Below, piece after piece: positions 1 to 8,317 of a DNA stretch of 64,000 nt (positions are counted from its first letter, which is position 1; every line of letters begins with the position of its first letter). A program made the position numbers and the translations under genes. The notes below the pieces were generated by a model. It was not told the DNA's origin. It searched no databases and was given only the letters and a program-made list of their open reading frames with translations. Source of the DNA: Skermanella stibiiresistens SB22 (GTDB taxonomy: Bacteria; Pseudomonadota; Alphaproteobacteria; Azospirillales; Azospirillaceae); assembly GCF_000576635.1 (NCBI RefSeq), contig NZ_AVFL01000002.1, positions 186,001 through 250,000 of the forward strand, written 5' to 3'.

Positions 1-1338
1 ATCTCCGATCGTGCGGGAAGCCTGTTCGGCAAAAGCCTGTGATTGGCTGGCGGGCAGTTCGATGGCGCGACTGAACACGCTCGACATGAAGACGCCGAAC
101 AGGGTGATCCCGAGACCGGTGCCCAACTCATGACCCGTCGCCTCCAGCGAGCCCGCCGCGCCGCCCTCGCGACCATCGACGGAGCCCATGATGGCGATCG
201 ACGAGGCCGTCAGTCCGATGCTGAGCGTGAGCCCGAGAATGGCAAGCGCGAATGGAACGAGGAAGCCCGGATCGTGGAAGTCGCTTCGCGCGAGAGACAC
301 CAGCGCACCCGCCGAGATCAAAAGCGAAACTGTGGTGACCAGCCGCAAACCGAACCGGTTGGACAGGTGGCTCGCGACTGGACCGCCCACGGCCGCCGCC
401 GCCATGATGGGGATCATGAAGATGCCGGCCTGCAGCGGTGTCTTACCCAGCACATATTGCAGTTCCTGCGCCAGCGTCAACTCGACGCCGGCCAGCGTCC
501 CCGATGCGACGATGGCCATGATCAGGCCAGCGACGATCGCGGGATGGGACAGGAGCGACAGGTCCAGCATCGGCTCGGACGACCGGAGTTGCTGGCGCAC
601 GAACAGCGTCAAGGCCGCGATGCCGAAGACAACCACCAGAACTATGATTGGCGGAGGCTGCCCGCCGCCGAACCCGGCCTTGACGCCATATACGATTGAT
701 ATCATGCCGGCGATCAGCGGCAACGCCTGACCGATGGCCCACTTTCCAGACGTGGTCCGTTCGACGCGCGGTAGTAGGACATGGCAGGCCGGCGCCACCA
801 ACAGCATTACCGGCACATTGATCAGGAATACCGAGCCCCACCAGAAGTGCTCCAGAAGAGCGCCGCCGACGAGCGGCCCGACCGCGGCGCCGGCGGCTCC
901 GACCATGCCCCAAAGGCCTAGAGCCATGGCGCGCTCGCCCTCATCTTCGAATGTCTTGCGGATAAGTCCCAGCACGCACGGCATGATCATCGAGCCGCCC
1001 AGAGCCAGGAGCACGCGCGCGGCGATCAGCATGGCGGAGCTTTGCGCGAAGGCGGCCCATGCCGAGGCCACTCCGAAGATGACGAGGCCGATGAGCAGGA
1101 TCACGCGGTTGCCAACCCGGTCCGCGAGTGTGCCCATCGGGACCAATAGCCCCGCCATCAGTAGCGGATAGATATCCATGATCCACAGCACTTCGGTGCC
1201 GGAGGCATTCAGCGATTGCGTCAGCGTCGGGACGGCGACATGCAGGATTGTCATGTCGAGGACCGCCGGGAGGAAGGCCATCATGACGGCGACGAGGACA
1301 AGCCAGCGGTTGGCCGGGAGGGAAGCGGACGACATCAT
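1..1338 (-). CDS. MFS drug efflux transporter, DHA2/EmrB-like (partial, C-terminus off window)
   Basis: Reading the minus strand from an ATG at 1338 gives 446 codons with no stop before the window edge, so the C-terminus is missing. The protein is a run of hydrophobic helices. An early GTLADRVG segment matches MFS motif A, and a later GAAGAAVGPLVGG segment resembles the antiporter motif C of proton-driven drug exporters. Tandem ATGs (1338, 1335) follow an AGGTGA ribosome-binding site. It is transcribed away from a TetR gene, the usual layout for a repressor-controlled efflux pump in the inner membrane. The substrate cannot be predicted. The family call is firm; the DHA2 (14-helix) subfamily is inferred because only part of the protein is visible. 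Confidence 0.9.
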   Translation of the reverse strand, partial: MMSSASLPANRWLVLVAVMMAFLPAVLDMTILHVAVPTLTQSLNASGTEVLWIMDIYPLLMAGLLVPMGTLADRVGNRVILLIGLVIFGVASAWAAFAQSSAMLIAARVLLALGGSMIMPCVLGLIRKTFEDEGERAMALGLWGMVGAAGAAVGPLVGGALLEHFWWGSVFLINVPVMLLVAPACHVLLPRVERTTSGKWAIGQALPLIAGMISIVYGVKAGFGGGQPPPIIVLVVVFGIAALTLFVRQQLRSSEPMLDLSLLSHPAIVAGLIMAIVASGTLAGVELTLAQELQYVLGKTPLQAGIFMIPIMAAAAVGGPVASHLSNRFGLRLVTTVSLLISAGALVSLARSDFHDPGFLVPFALAILGLTLSIGLTASSIAIMGSVDGREGGAAGSLEATGHELGTGLGITLFGVFMSSVFSRAIELPASQSQAFAEQASRTIGD

Positions 1339-1368
1339 TCACCTGAACAAGGATTGCGCCGCAGATAT

Positions 1369-1388
1369 AAATACATACGTATGGATTT
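1369..1388. promoter_or_regulatory. Probable TetR operator (20-bp near-palindrome)
   Basis: The core CATACGTATG (1374-1383) is a perfect 10-bp palindrome. After one mismatched pair the symmetry resumes as AAAT/ATTT, giving 20 bp with a single mismatched pair. It lies between the divergent MFS and TetR starts, 31 bp from each gene. Paired ATAC/GTAT half-sites are typical of TetR operators, so autoregulation and control of the pump from this site is the natural reading. Binding is inferred. Confidence 0.7.
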
Positions 1389-1419
1389 CAATCGCCATCG
1401 GTGGTGAAGGAGCGACGAG

Positions 1420-1962
1420 ATGGGCAGAAAACCGACGATCACGCGTGAGGGGTTGCTCGAAATCGCCGAAGGGATCGTTCGCGGTGAAGGCGCGGCCGGC
1501 CTGACCATCAATGCCTTGGCCAAGGCGGCCCGCATCTCGAAGGGTGGTGTACAGTATTCATTCTCGTCGAAAGACGATCTGGTCCGCGCGCTGATCGAGA
1601 GATGGACGCGCCAATTCGACGAGTTGCTTGGTGGAATGGACGACGTTCCGCCGGCCGACCTCGTCCGGAAGTACATCAGGGTCATGCGCGGTTCGCAGGC
1701 GGCCATGAACGCCAAAATGGCCGGGCTGATGATCGCCTACATCCAGAACCCGCAAAACATCGCGGAAACCCGCCAGTGGTACCGTGCCATGTTCGAGCGC
1801 CTGGGCGGCGGAGCGCCCGATGCGCAGGCGGCCCGTGTCGCCCTGCTGGCGGTCGAAGGCCTCTTCCTGCTGCGCATCACAGGGATGGATGAAGACGGCG
1901 AATGGAGTGCTTTTCTCGACGACGTGGAGAGCGTCTTCGAGCACTTACTGGAGAAACAATAA
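1420..1962 (+). CDS. TetR-family transcriptional regulator
   Basis: 180 aa. The N-terminal helix-turn-helix (about residues 8-55) has the family pattern: REGLLEIAEGIV, then LTINALAKAARISKGGVQYSF, then a lysine/aspartate-rich helix. The remainder is an all-helical ligand and dimerisation domain with no recognisable specificity. An AAGGAG sequence lies 7 bp before the ATG. The gene is divergent from the MFS pump, and a near-perfect palindrome lies in the 81-bp spacer, so it most likely represses the pump and itself until an inducer binds. The inducer is unknown. Confidence 0.92.
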   Translation: MGRKPTITREGLLEIAEGIVRGEGAAGLTINALAKAARISKGGVQYSFSSKDDLVRALIERWTRQFDELLGGMDDVPPADLVRKYIRVMRGSQAAMNAKMAGLMIAYIQNPQNIAETRQWYRAMFERLGGGAPDAQAARVALLAVEGLFLLRITGMDEDGEWSAFLDDVESVFEHLLEKQ

Positions 1963-2229
1963 GCCGCCATCAGGCACAGGTTTGGAGCGAAAACGCTAAG
2001 GCAACCACCGCGAAATGATAGACGGTTCGGACGCATCGCCCAGCCCCGTGAGCGCGCTCCGCAACGCGGAAGGAGATCGCCTGTGAATGTTGTGATGAAG
2101 GATGACTATCATCAGGAGATTGGCGGACGAACTTCTGATTTCAGATTGAAGTCAGCACACCGGACGAAGCGGGGAGGTGGTGGGATCAAGCCCGATTAGC
2201 GCTGACTTAAAGTCCCACTCCTGTTTCGG

Positions 2230-2251
2230 TCATACCTAGACTTGATCCTGT
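2230..2251 (+). repeat. Intergenic palindromic repeat, degenerate copy 1
   Basis: Begins TCATACCTAGACTTGATC, matching 16 of the first 18 positions of the better-preserved copy at 2286. The right half has decayed. Confidence 0.55.
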
Positions 2252-2285
2252 GGGCTCGCTCCAGGGCATCGATCCTCCCATATCG

Positions 2286-2311
2286 TCATACCCGGACTTG
2301 ATCGGGGTATC
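2286..2311 (+). repeat. Intergenic palindromic repeat, copy 2
   Basis: Starts TCATACCCGGACTTGATC and continues GGGGTATC. The outer arms ATACCC/GGGTAT are inverted repeats around an ACTTGATC core. From memory, sequences of the form GTCAT-CCCGGACTTGATCCGGG-ATC are widespread small intergenic repeats in alphaproteobacteria. It lies in the same orientation as the copy 56 bp upstream. Confidence 0.65.
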
Positions 2312-2380
2312 TTTCCTCGGGAGATTTGCAAATAAAACCGGGGCTCTACATTAAAATTGACATGCCGTCCCGCGTCCCAA

Positions 2381-2408
2381 GATGCGCGGATCAAGTTCGT
2401 TCATGACG
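2381..2408 (-). repeat. Intergenic palindromic repeat, inverted copy 3
   Basis: Read on the minus strand this is CGTCATGAACGAACTTGATC followed by CGCGCATC. The end boxes (CGTCAT, ATC) and the ACTTGATC core of copy 2 are conserved, but the palindromic arms differ. Confidence 0.5.
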
Positions 2409-2713
2409 AAAAAAGAACTGATGAAGCCTGCGAAGCGTGTAGGTCACTCTTGAGCTGGAGCGGATGCCATCAAGCCCCGGTAGGGCACCGGGATGGCGAA
2501 AGCGACCATTAGCGCTCATCCGAGCGCTCCGCAGCCCTTCAAAGTTAATGATTATTTTTAAGAACGAAAATCAAAGCAAACAGTACAAGCAATAGAATTT
2601 ATTATACGGCCATAACGATGGTTAACCGTCGTAAACATTCAAGCAGATGGCGTTAAATACTTATCAATAACTAGAGTCAATTATGGTGATAGAAAATCGC
2701 CAAGGACAGAACC

Positions 2714-4987
2714 ATGACTTACAATCCCGTCGCCATCTCGGCGCTGGCTAAGGACGTCGTTTCCTTTTACGACGCCACACCCACCAAGATGATTTGGGTT
2801 TCGCCAAACGGCAGCGACAAGAACTCCGGCACGGAATCGTCACCCTTCAAGACGATCCAGGCCGCGGTCAACGCCGCGAAGCCGGGAACGGCCGTCATGG
2901 TCAAGTCGGGCACCTACAAGGAGAACGTAGAGCTCAACAAGCACGGCGGCACCTCCGACAACCCGGTTTGGATCGTCTCGGCCGATGGCAAGGGTTCCGC
3001 CAAGATCGTGGCGGCCAGCGACACAAAGCCGGTCATCGTCGGCTATGGCGAGAACAATCTCGTCATCAAGGGCTTCGAGCTGGTCGGCGGAACCGAGGGC
3101 ATCAAGCTGACCCAGAGCGGGCGGGACCTGACCAAAATGACGACCAATATCGTCATCCAGGACAACATCATTCACGGTCAGTCGATTGACGGCATCAAGA
3201 CCGCGCAAAGCGTCAACTTCGCGATCGTCGGCAACAAGGTCCACGACATCAAGACCCAGGAAGGCATCGACAACGTCTATATCCGGAACAGCGTCATCGC
3301 CAACAACGAGGTCCATGACGTGCGCGGCCTTTCCGGCATCGTCGTCAAGGCCGGTTCCGAGAACGTCAAGATCCTCGACAATTACGTCCACGACGTTCCG
3401 GATGGGATATTGGTCGGCGGCTTCAGCAGCGGGCAGGGATCGACCTTCCCCAGCGGCCTCAAATACGAGGCGAAGAACGTCCTGGTCGAAGGCAACCTGG
3501 TGGTCGACGCCTCCAAGCACGCGGTCAACGTCTATGGCGCGATCAACAGCCAGATCACCGGCAACAGTCTGTCGAATGCCGGCAAGCAGTCGGTCGTCAA
3601 CGTCAGCACGGACAATCTGGGCTATGTTTCCCAGGGCATCCAAATCACCGACAACATCGTTTCGAAAACGTCTTGGCTGACCTCGAAGCCGAATTCGGTC
3701 AGTGGAAATTCCGGCAATACCACCACGGGATCGTTCGATCCGAACTCCGTTGGTCCCTCGGCCCTGGTCGAGACCGTGACCAAGCCGGTCACGCCCCCCG
3801 CCTCGACCACTCCCGTGGTCACGCCACCCACCTCAGGCATCCCGATCAAGGGTCTGCTGGGTGACTGGACCGAGAGCGGCTCGACCACCAAGGTGTTCAA
3901 GGGTGGTTCGGGCGCCGATACCCTCAAGGGAACCGCCGGCAACGACCACATCGACGGTGGCGCCGGCGCCGACACCATGCAGGGTGGCAAGGGCGACGAC
4001 ACCTATGTGGTCGGATCGAGGTTCGATGTCGTAATCGAGAAACCGGGCGAGGGGATCGACACGATCCTGCTGTGGGACAAGAGCTACACGATCCCAGCCA
4101 ATGTCGAGAACCTGATCATCAAGACATCGGCGGGCGCCACCGTTATCGACAATGGCATGGACAACATGCTGACCGCCGGTGCCGGCAAGGACACCTTCGT
4201 CTTCACGGCCGGGCATGGCGATGACCTGATCAGGAACTTCCAAGTCGGTCAGGACACCATCCAACTCGACGGTTCCGTGGCGGCCTCGGCGATCAAGGTG
4301 GCGCAGACCGCGGCCGGCGACCTGATCATCCTGGACGGTGCCGATTCGATCACGCTTACCGGCGTCGCGGCGACCACCAGCCTCGCGAGTGTCATCTCAA
4401 ACCTGCCGGTGTCGGCGAAGCCCGCGATTTCCGTGGTCGGCGCCCAGGGTGACTGGAAGGACGGCGGTGCCACCACCAAGGCGTTCAAGGGCGGCAATGG
4501 CGCCGACACCCTCAAGGGATCGGCCGGCAACGACCACATCGACGGGGGTGCCGGACACGACACCATGATCGGCGGCAAGGGCGACGACACCTATGTCGTC
4601 GGATCGAAGTTCGACAACGTGGTCGAGAAAGCGGGTGAGGGGATCGACACCATCCTGCTGTGGGACAAATCCTTCACCCTCTCCGACAACGTCGAGAACC
4701 TGGTGATCAAGACATCGGCGGGTGCCGCGGTCACCGACAACGCGCTCGACAACATCCTGACGGCCAGCGTCGGAAAGGACACCTTCATCTTCACGAAGAA
4801 CCACGGTGACGACCTGATCCGGGACTTCCAGGTCGGTCAGGACATCGTCAAATTTGATGCCTCGGTCTCGTTGGCCGACATCAAGGTGGCACAGACCAGC
4901 GCCGGCGACATGGTGCTCCAGCATGGCGAACAATCGGTCACGCTGGTCGGTGTCGACGCCCACACCGACCTCGCCAGCCTGTTCTGA
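2714..4987 (+). CDS. Secreted parallel beta-helix protein with two RTX-type C-terminal modules
   Basis: 757 aa. Residues about 15-350 form a right-handed beta-helix of the pectate-lyase/alginate-epimerase kind. They begin with WVSPNGSDKNSGT and SPFKTIQAAVNAA, the usual DUF1565 entry, and continue with repeated N-x-(I/V)-x-x-N rungs. A proline/threonine linker (about 355-375) leads to two tandem modules of roughly 190 aa. Each has calcium-binding nonapeptides (GGAGADTMQGGKGDDTYVVG and its second copy) and a conserved tail. There is no Sec signal, so export by a type I secretion system through the C-terminus is likely; no such system lies nearby. A carbohydrate-active or surface role is inferred, and no catalytic residues could be assigned. 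Confidence 0.85.
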   Translation: MTYNPVAISALAKDVVSFYDATPTKMIWVSPNGSDKNSGTESSPFKTIQAAVNAAKPGTAVMVKSGTYKENVELNKHGGTSDNPVWIVSADGKGSAKIVAASDTKPVIVGYGENNLVIKGFELVGGTEGIKLTQSGRDLTKMTTNIVIQDNIIHGQSIDGIKTAQSVNFAIVGNKVHDIKTQEGIDNVYIRNSVIANNEVHDVRGLSGIVVKAGSENVKILDNYVHDVPDGILVGGFSSGQGSTFPSGLKYEAKNVLVEGNLVVDASKHAVNVYGAINSQITGNSLSNAGKQSVVNVSTDNLGYVSQGIQITDNIVSKTSWLTSKPNSVSGNSGNTTTGSFDPNSVGPSALVETVTKPVTPPASTTPVVTPPTSGIPIKGLLGDWTESGSTTKVFKGGSGADTLKGTAGNDHIDGGAGADTMQGGKGDDTYVVGSRFDVVIEKPGEGIDTILLWDKSYTIPANVENLIIKTSAGATVIDNGMDNMLTAGAGKDTFVFTAGHGDDLIRNFQVGQDTIQLDGSVAASAIKVAQTAAGDLIILDGADSITLTGVAATTSLASVISNLPVSAKPAISVVGAQGDWKDGGATTKAFKGGNGADTLKGSAGNDHIDGGAGHDTMIGGKGDDTYVVGSKFDNVVEKAGEGIDTILLWDKSFTLSDNVENLVIKTSAGAAVTDNALDNILTASVGKDTFIFTKNHGDDLIRDFQVGQDIVKFDASVSLADIKVAQTSAGDMVLQHGEQSVTLVGVDAHTDLASLF
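3859..4986 (+). repeat. Internal tandem duplication of the RTX module
   Basis: The segment starting at 3859 (encoding GDWTESGSTTKVFKGG) recurs at 4447 (GDWKDGGATTKAFKGG), an offset of 588 bases or 196 codons. Both copies continue through the calcium-binding repeats, an ILLWDKS segment, an ENLIIKTSAGA-like strand and a GDDLIRNFQVGQD-like closing block. Protein identity is high throughout, which indicates fairly recent duplication. Confidence 0.85.
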
Positions 4988-4995
4988 TCGGAAGC

Positions 4996-5022
4996 GGGGG
5001 ATGGGCGTGGCGCCCATCCCCC
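4996..5022. terminator. Bidirectional hairpin between convergent genes
   Basis: A perfect 12-bp stem, GGGGGATGGGCG/CGCCCATCCCCC, with a TGG loop. It sits in the 43-bp gap between the stops of the RTX gene and the catalase gene. There is no clear T-tract on either side. Position and stability argue for a shared terminator. Confidence 0.7.
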
Positions 5023-5030
5023 TGCCATCC

Positions 5031-6485
5031 TCACTCGGCGGCGACGGCGACCGGCTCGACCGTCAGCCGCTTCGCCACTCCCGCCGCGTAGGCGGGATCG
5101 GCCTTCTCGAAGTGGCCCAGCTGACGCCGCTGGATCGCCACCGGAGCTTGGCCTAGCGAGCCCGCGATGTTGTCCATCAGCCGCTCTCGGGCGTCGTCGT
5201 CCATCAGGCGGAACAGGTCGCCGGCTTGGGTGTGGTCGTCGTTGCCGATCCTGTGGTTGTAACGGGCGGCGTCGCCGTGGATCGCCAGGGCGGGTTCGGC
5301 GAAGCGGCCGTCATCCACCGGACCCCCGAAGCTGTTGGGCTGGTAGTTCGGCGTCCCGCCGCCATTGCCATCGAACCGCATCGCTCCATCCCGCTGATAG
5401 CTGTGGACGGGAGCGGCGTGCGGCCGATTGACCGGCAGCAGGCCGTAGTTGCCGCCCAGGCGGTAGCGATGGGCGTCGGCATAGGCGAACAACCGGCCCT
5501 GGAGCATCTTGTCCGGGCTGAAGCCGATGCCGGGAACCACATTGGCCGGGCTGAACGCCGCCTGCTCGACCTCGGCGAAGAAGTTCTCCGGGTTGCGGTT
5601 CAGTTCCAGATGACCGATCTCGATCAGCGGATAGTCCTTGTGGCGCCACACCTTGGTCAGGTCGAACGGATCGAAGCCATAGGCGTCGGCCTCGGCTTCC
5701 GGCATGATCTGGACATAGACGCGCCAGCTTGGGAATTCGCCGTCCATGATCGAGCCGAACAGGTCGCGGGTCGCGTGGTCGGGATCGACGCCCGCCATCT
5801 GGACCGCTTGATCACCGGTGAAGTTTTGGATGCCCTGGTTGGTCTTGAAGTGATACTTGATCCAGAACCGCTCGCCCTGCTCGTTGATCCACGAGAAGGT
5901 GTGGCTGCCGAAACCGTCCATGTGGCGATATCCCCGCGGCGTGCCGCGGTCGCTGAACAGGATAGTCAACTGATGCAGCGTCTCCGGCGACAGCGAGAAG
6001 AAGTCCCACACCATGGTCGGGCTCTTCAGGTTGGTCAGCGGATCGCGCTTCTGCGTGTGGATGAAGTCCGGGAACTTCATCGGGTCGCGGACGAAGAAGA
6101 CCGGCGTGTTGTTGCCGACCAGATCGTAATTGCCTTCCTCGGTGTAGAACTTCAGAGCGAAGCCGCGCGGATCGCGCTCGGCGTCGGCGGAACCCTTCTC
6201 GCCGCCGACGGTGGAGAAGCGCAGGAAGACCTCCGTCTCCTTGCCGATCCGGTTGAGGAACGCCGCCTTGGTCCAAGCCGACACGTCGCGCGTCACCCGG
6301 AAGACGCCATAGGCGCCGGCGCCCTTGGCGTGGACGACCCGCTCGGGAATCCGCTCGCGGTTGAAATGGGCCAGCTTCTCGATCAGGTGAAAATCCTGCA
6401 TCAGCACCGGGCCGCGTGGGCCGGCGGTGAGGGAGTTCTGGTTGTCGCCGACGGGAATGCCGAATGTGGTGGTGAGCGTGCTCAT
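5031..6485 (-). CDS. katA: Monofunctional haem catalase
   Basis: 484 aa, the size of a small-subunit (clade 3 type) catalase that turns hydrogen peroxide into water and oxygen in the cytoplasm. Visible landmarks are the distal haem histidine in [12 protein letters not shown] (His52), the distal Asn in [11 protein letters not shown] (Asn125), and the proximal Tyr in the [14 protein letters not shown] segment near residue 335. A GGAGG sequence precedes the ATG. It lies downstream of a 55-codon TubC-like ORF and divergent from oxyR, the classical peroxide-responsive arrangement. The precise symbol (katA or katB) is a convention. Confidence 0.95.
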   Translation of the reverse strand: MSTLTTTFGIPVGDNQNSLTAGPRGPVLMQDFHLIEKLAHFNRERIPERVVHAKGAGAYGVFRVTRDVSAWTKAAFLNRIGKETEVFLRFSTVGGEKGSADAERDPRGFALKFYTEEGNYDLVGNNTPVFFVRDPMKFPDFIHTQKRDPLTNLKSPTMVWDFFSLSPETLHQLTILFSDRGTPRGYRHMDGFGSHTFSWINEQGERFWIKYHFKTNQGIQNFTGDQAVQMAGVDPDHATRDLFGSIMDGEFPSWRVYVQIMPEAEADAYGFDPFDLTKVWRHKDYPLIEIGHLELNRNPENFFAEVEQAAFSPANVVPGIGFSPDKMLQGRLFAYADAHRYRLGGNYGLLPVNRPHAAPVHSYQRDGAMRFDGNGGGTPNYQPNSFGGPVDDGRFAEPALAIHGDAARYNHRIGNDDHTQAGDLFRLMDDDARERLMDNIAGSLGQAPVAIQRRQLGHFEKADPAYAAGVAKRLTVEPVAVAAE

Positions 6486-6533
6486 GAACTCGAATCCTCC
6501 GGTAAATCACTAATCAAGGGGACCGAAGCCGGG

Positions 6534-6701
6534 TCAGCGGATGGCGCTGGCGATGCGGCGACGGTGGCGGTGGACTTTCAGGAGCAGGTCGGCTGGCAAA
6601 TCGCCTTGGACGCGCAAGCCGCCACCCTGTAATTCGAGCCGCCCGCCGTGACGGGTGACCTGATCGATCAACTGGCGAAGGCTCTTGCGTAGTCTGGTCA
6701 T
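6534..6701 (-). CDS. Small TubC N-terminal docking-domain-like protein
   Basis: 55 aa from an ATG at 6701 to a TGA at 6534, 48 bp upstream of the catalase start and in the same direction. The pattern LRQLIDQVTRHGGRLELQGG followed by LRVQGDLPADLL and a basic helix matches the small alpha-beta TubC docking domain. That fold is known at the N-termini of some NRPS/PKS subunits and also occurs as short stand-alone proteins. The ribosome-binding site is weak. However, a six-codon frame beginning at 6718, preceded by AGGAG, ends in a TGA that overlaps this ATG, so translational coupling is possible. No assembly-line enzyme is in the window. Its role beside catalase is unknown. Confidence 0.65.
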   Translation of the reverse strand: MTRLRKSLRQLIDQVTRHGGRLELQGGGLRVQGDLPADLLLKVHRHRRRIASAIR

Positions 6702-6771
6702 TGGCTGGGGCCGGTCATTGGTCGTGGTCTCCTCTGGGCTTCACGATGCCCGCAACGGCGTGATATGACCA

Positions 6772-6808
6772 ATCGATGGTTTGGATTGTATCGATAAGCA
6801 TCGCCTAT
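6772..6808 (+). promoter_or_regulatory. Candidate OxyR-binding site
   Basis: ATAAGCATCGCCTAT (6794-6808) matches the OxyR half-site ATAG-N7-CTAT with one mismatch. A weaker ATCG-N7-GGAT starts at 6772, exactly 22 bases upstream, the spacing of the extended OxyR consensus. It lies in the katA/oxyR divergent region, just before the TTG start chosen for oxyR. Assignment rests on the consensus as I know it. Confidence 0.55.
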
Positions 6809-6825
6809 CGAATTGGGAGCCTGTC

Positions 6826-7770
6826 TTGAGCCTCGCCGGTCTATCCCTGCGTGACTTGGAATACCTCGTCGCCGTCGCCGAACTCCGCCATTTCGGTCAT
6901 GCTGCGAACCAGTGCGGCGTCAGCCAACCAGCGCTCAGCGGCCAGATCCGCAAGCTGGAGGAATTGCTGGGAACGCCCGTGTTCGAACGCGCCGGCAAGA
7001 AGGTGCTGATGACCCCGCGCGGCGACGCGCTGGTGAGCCAAGCGCGCCGCGTCCTGACTGAGGCGCGTCAGCTGGTGGAATTGGCGCGCGATCTCAACGA
7101 ACCGCTGACCGGCCGGCTCTGCCTCAGCGCCATCCAAACGCTTGGACCCTACCTTTTCCCCCATGTGCTGAGGCCGCTCCGCGACCAGTTCCCCAAGCTC
7201 GACCTGATCCTGGGCGAGGGCAAGACCGAGGAGCTTCTGGCCAGCCTCCGCGATGGCCGCATCGACGTGGTGCTGGCGGCCCTGCCGATCACCGACCGCA
7301 CCCTGACCGCCGAGCCGCTGTTCTTCGAGCCCTTCCTGCTGGCCCATCCCGCCGGCCACCGCTTGGCATCATCCCCGGCGGTCACGATCGCCGACCTGCC
7401 GGTCGAGGGCCTGATGCTGCTGGAGGAGGGGCACTGCCTGCGGGATCAGGCCCTGGCGCTCTGCGGCGCGGGGGGATCGGTGGCGCCGCGCGCGCGTCAC
7501 GCCACCAGCCTGGAGACGCTCCGCCACATGGTCGCCGCCGGAGCCGGCCACACGCTGATGCCGGCGCTGGCGGCGGGCGAGGGGGATACACTGGGCGGGC
7601 TGATCGTCTACCGCCCGTTCAGGCCCGATCCGCCTGGGCGGACGATCGCGTTGATCTGGCGGACCAGCGATCAGCGTTCCAGCCAGTTCCACCTGCTGGC
7701 CGACTGTCTGGCCAATGCCGCGCTTGGCGCGCGGTCATCCCTACCCCCGCGCCTCACACCACCGCGGTAG
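6826..7770 (+). CDS. oxyR: OxyR, LysR-type peroxide-sensing regulator
   Basis: 314 aa from a TTG at 6826 preceded by GGGAG. A longer frame opens at another TTG (6781), but that would put the OxyR-like box inside the gene. The residues matching the start of E. coli OxyR (RDLEYLVAVAELRHFGHAA) follow closely after 6826. The helix-turn-helix is at about 1-65. The redox pair is in GHCLRDQALALC: Cys204 and Cys213, with the same nine-residue spacing as E. coli Cys199/Cys208. It is divergent from katA. The last 17 bases overlap the 3' end of the convergent DUF488 gene. Confidence 0.93.
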   Translation: MSLAGLSLRDLEYLVAVAELRHFGHAANQCGVSQPALSGQIRKLEELLGTPVFERAGKKVLMTPRGDALVSQARRVLTEARQLVELARDLNEPLTGRLCLSAIQTLGPYLFPHVLRPLRDQFPKLDLILGEGKTEELLASLRDGRIDVVLAALPITDRTLTAEPLFFEPFLLAHPAGHRLASSPAVTIADLPVEGLMLLEEGHCLRDQALALCGAGGSVAPRARHATSLETLRHMVAAGAGHTLMPALAAGEGDTLGGLIVYRPFRPDPPGRTIALIWRTSDQRSSQFHLLADCLANAALGARSSLPPRLTPPR

Positions 7771-8215
7771 GGTGGATGTGCTCGATCCGAAAGCCGAACC
7801 GGTCCGCCAGGGCGTCGGCGACGCGCTGGCGGTGGCAGACCGCCGGGTCCGCCTCGAAGCAGAGCAGGGCGCTGGGACGCTCCCGCGCGACCTCGGCGGC
7901 GCGCAGCAGGTCGAACTCGGCCTCCGGAGTCGCCATGCGCTCATCGACGATTTGCCAGAATAGATCGTAGTCGCGCCGCTTGGCGGCGATCCTGCCCTCC
8001 TTCGGCGTGCCCAGCCCCTTCAGGTGCAGGTACTCGATGCCGGTCGCCTCCAGCGAGGCTCGCAGGGTGCTCTTGGAAAAGCCGGCGCGCCGCGAGAGCG
8101 GCAGGTCGCGGACATCCATCAGCACCTTGACGCCGGCCTGCTTGAGCGACGACAGCAGGGCGTCGGATGACGCCCGTTCGTATCCGATGGTCCAGATCGT
8201 CGGTGCGGCGGCCAT
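7754..8215 (-). CDS. DUF488 family protein
   Basis: 153 aa from an ATG at 8215, with AAGGAAA just upstream. It begins [17 protein letters not shown] and continues [19 protein letters not shown]. The C-terminal third contains [20 protein letters not shown], which is the DUF488 signature with its conserved Cys-His pairs. DUF488 proteins have no agreed biochemical function. The longer open frame extending further upstream is antisense to the pirin gene. It is divergent from pirin and overlaps the oxyR 3' end by 17 bp. Confidence 0.88.
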   Translation of the reverse strand: MAAAPTIWTIGYERASSDALLSSLKQAGVKVLMDVRDLPLSRRAGFSKSTLRASLEATGIEYLHLKGLGTPKEGRIAAKRRDYDLFWQIVDERMATPEAEFDLLRAAEVARERPSALLCFEADPAVCHRQRVADALADRFGFRIEHIHPTAVV

Positions 8216-8317
8216 GGCGGTTTCCTTATTTTGGCGCATTCCGACAAACCCTTTGGCGTCGGCTGGTGTATCGTTCAGGAGAACATACCCGAAGAAATCA
8301 GTTCGAGGAGGATCGCG

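Larger units (their letters stand above)
1963..2713. other. Gene-free spacer with dispersed palindromic repeats
   Basis: About 750 bases without a convincing coding frame. The left two thirds hold three copies of a short alphaproteobacterial-type palindromic repeat (listed separately). The last 200 bases are AT-rich compared with the neighbours (runs such as 2545-2600) and probably hold the promoter of the beta-helix/RTX gene. I could not assign -35/-10 boxes with confidence. An AAGGACAG sequence at its right end is the ribosome-binding site of the next gene. Confidence 0.6.

Noticed and set aside
3859-4986. Mobile element or CRISPR-like array as the cause of the repeated DNA in the RTX gene
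   Set aside because: The repeat is in frame, codes for a folded module in both copies and has no terminal repeats or spacers.
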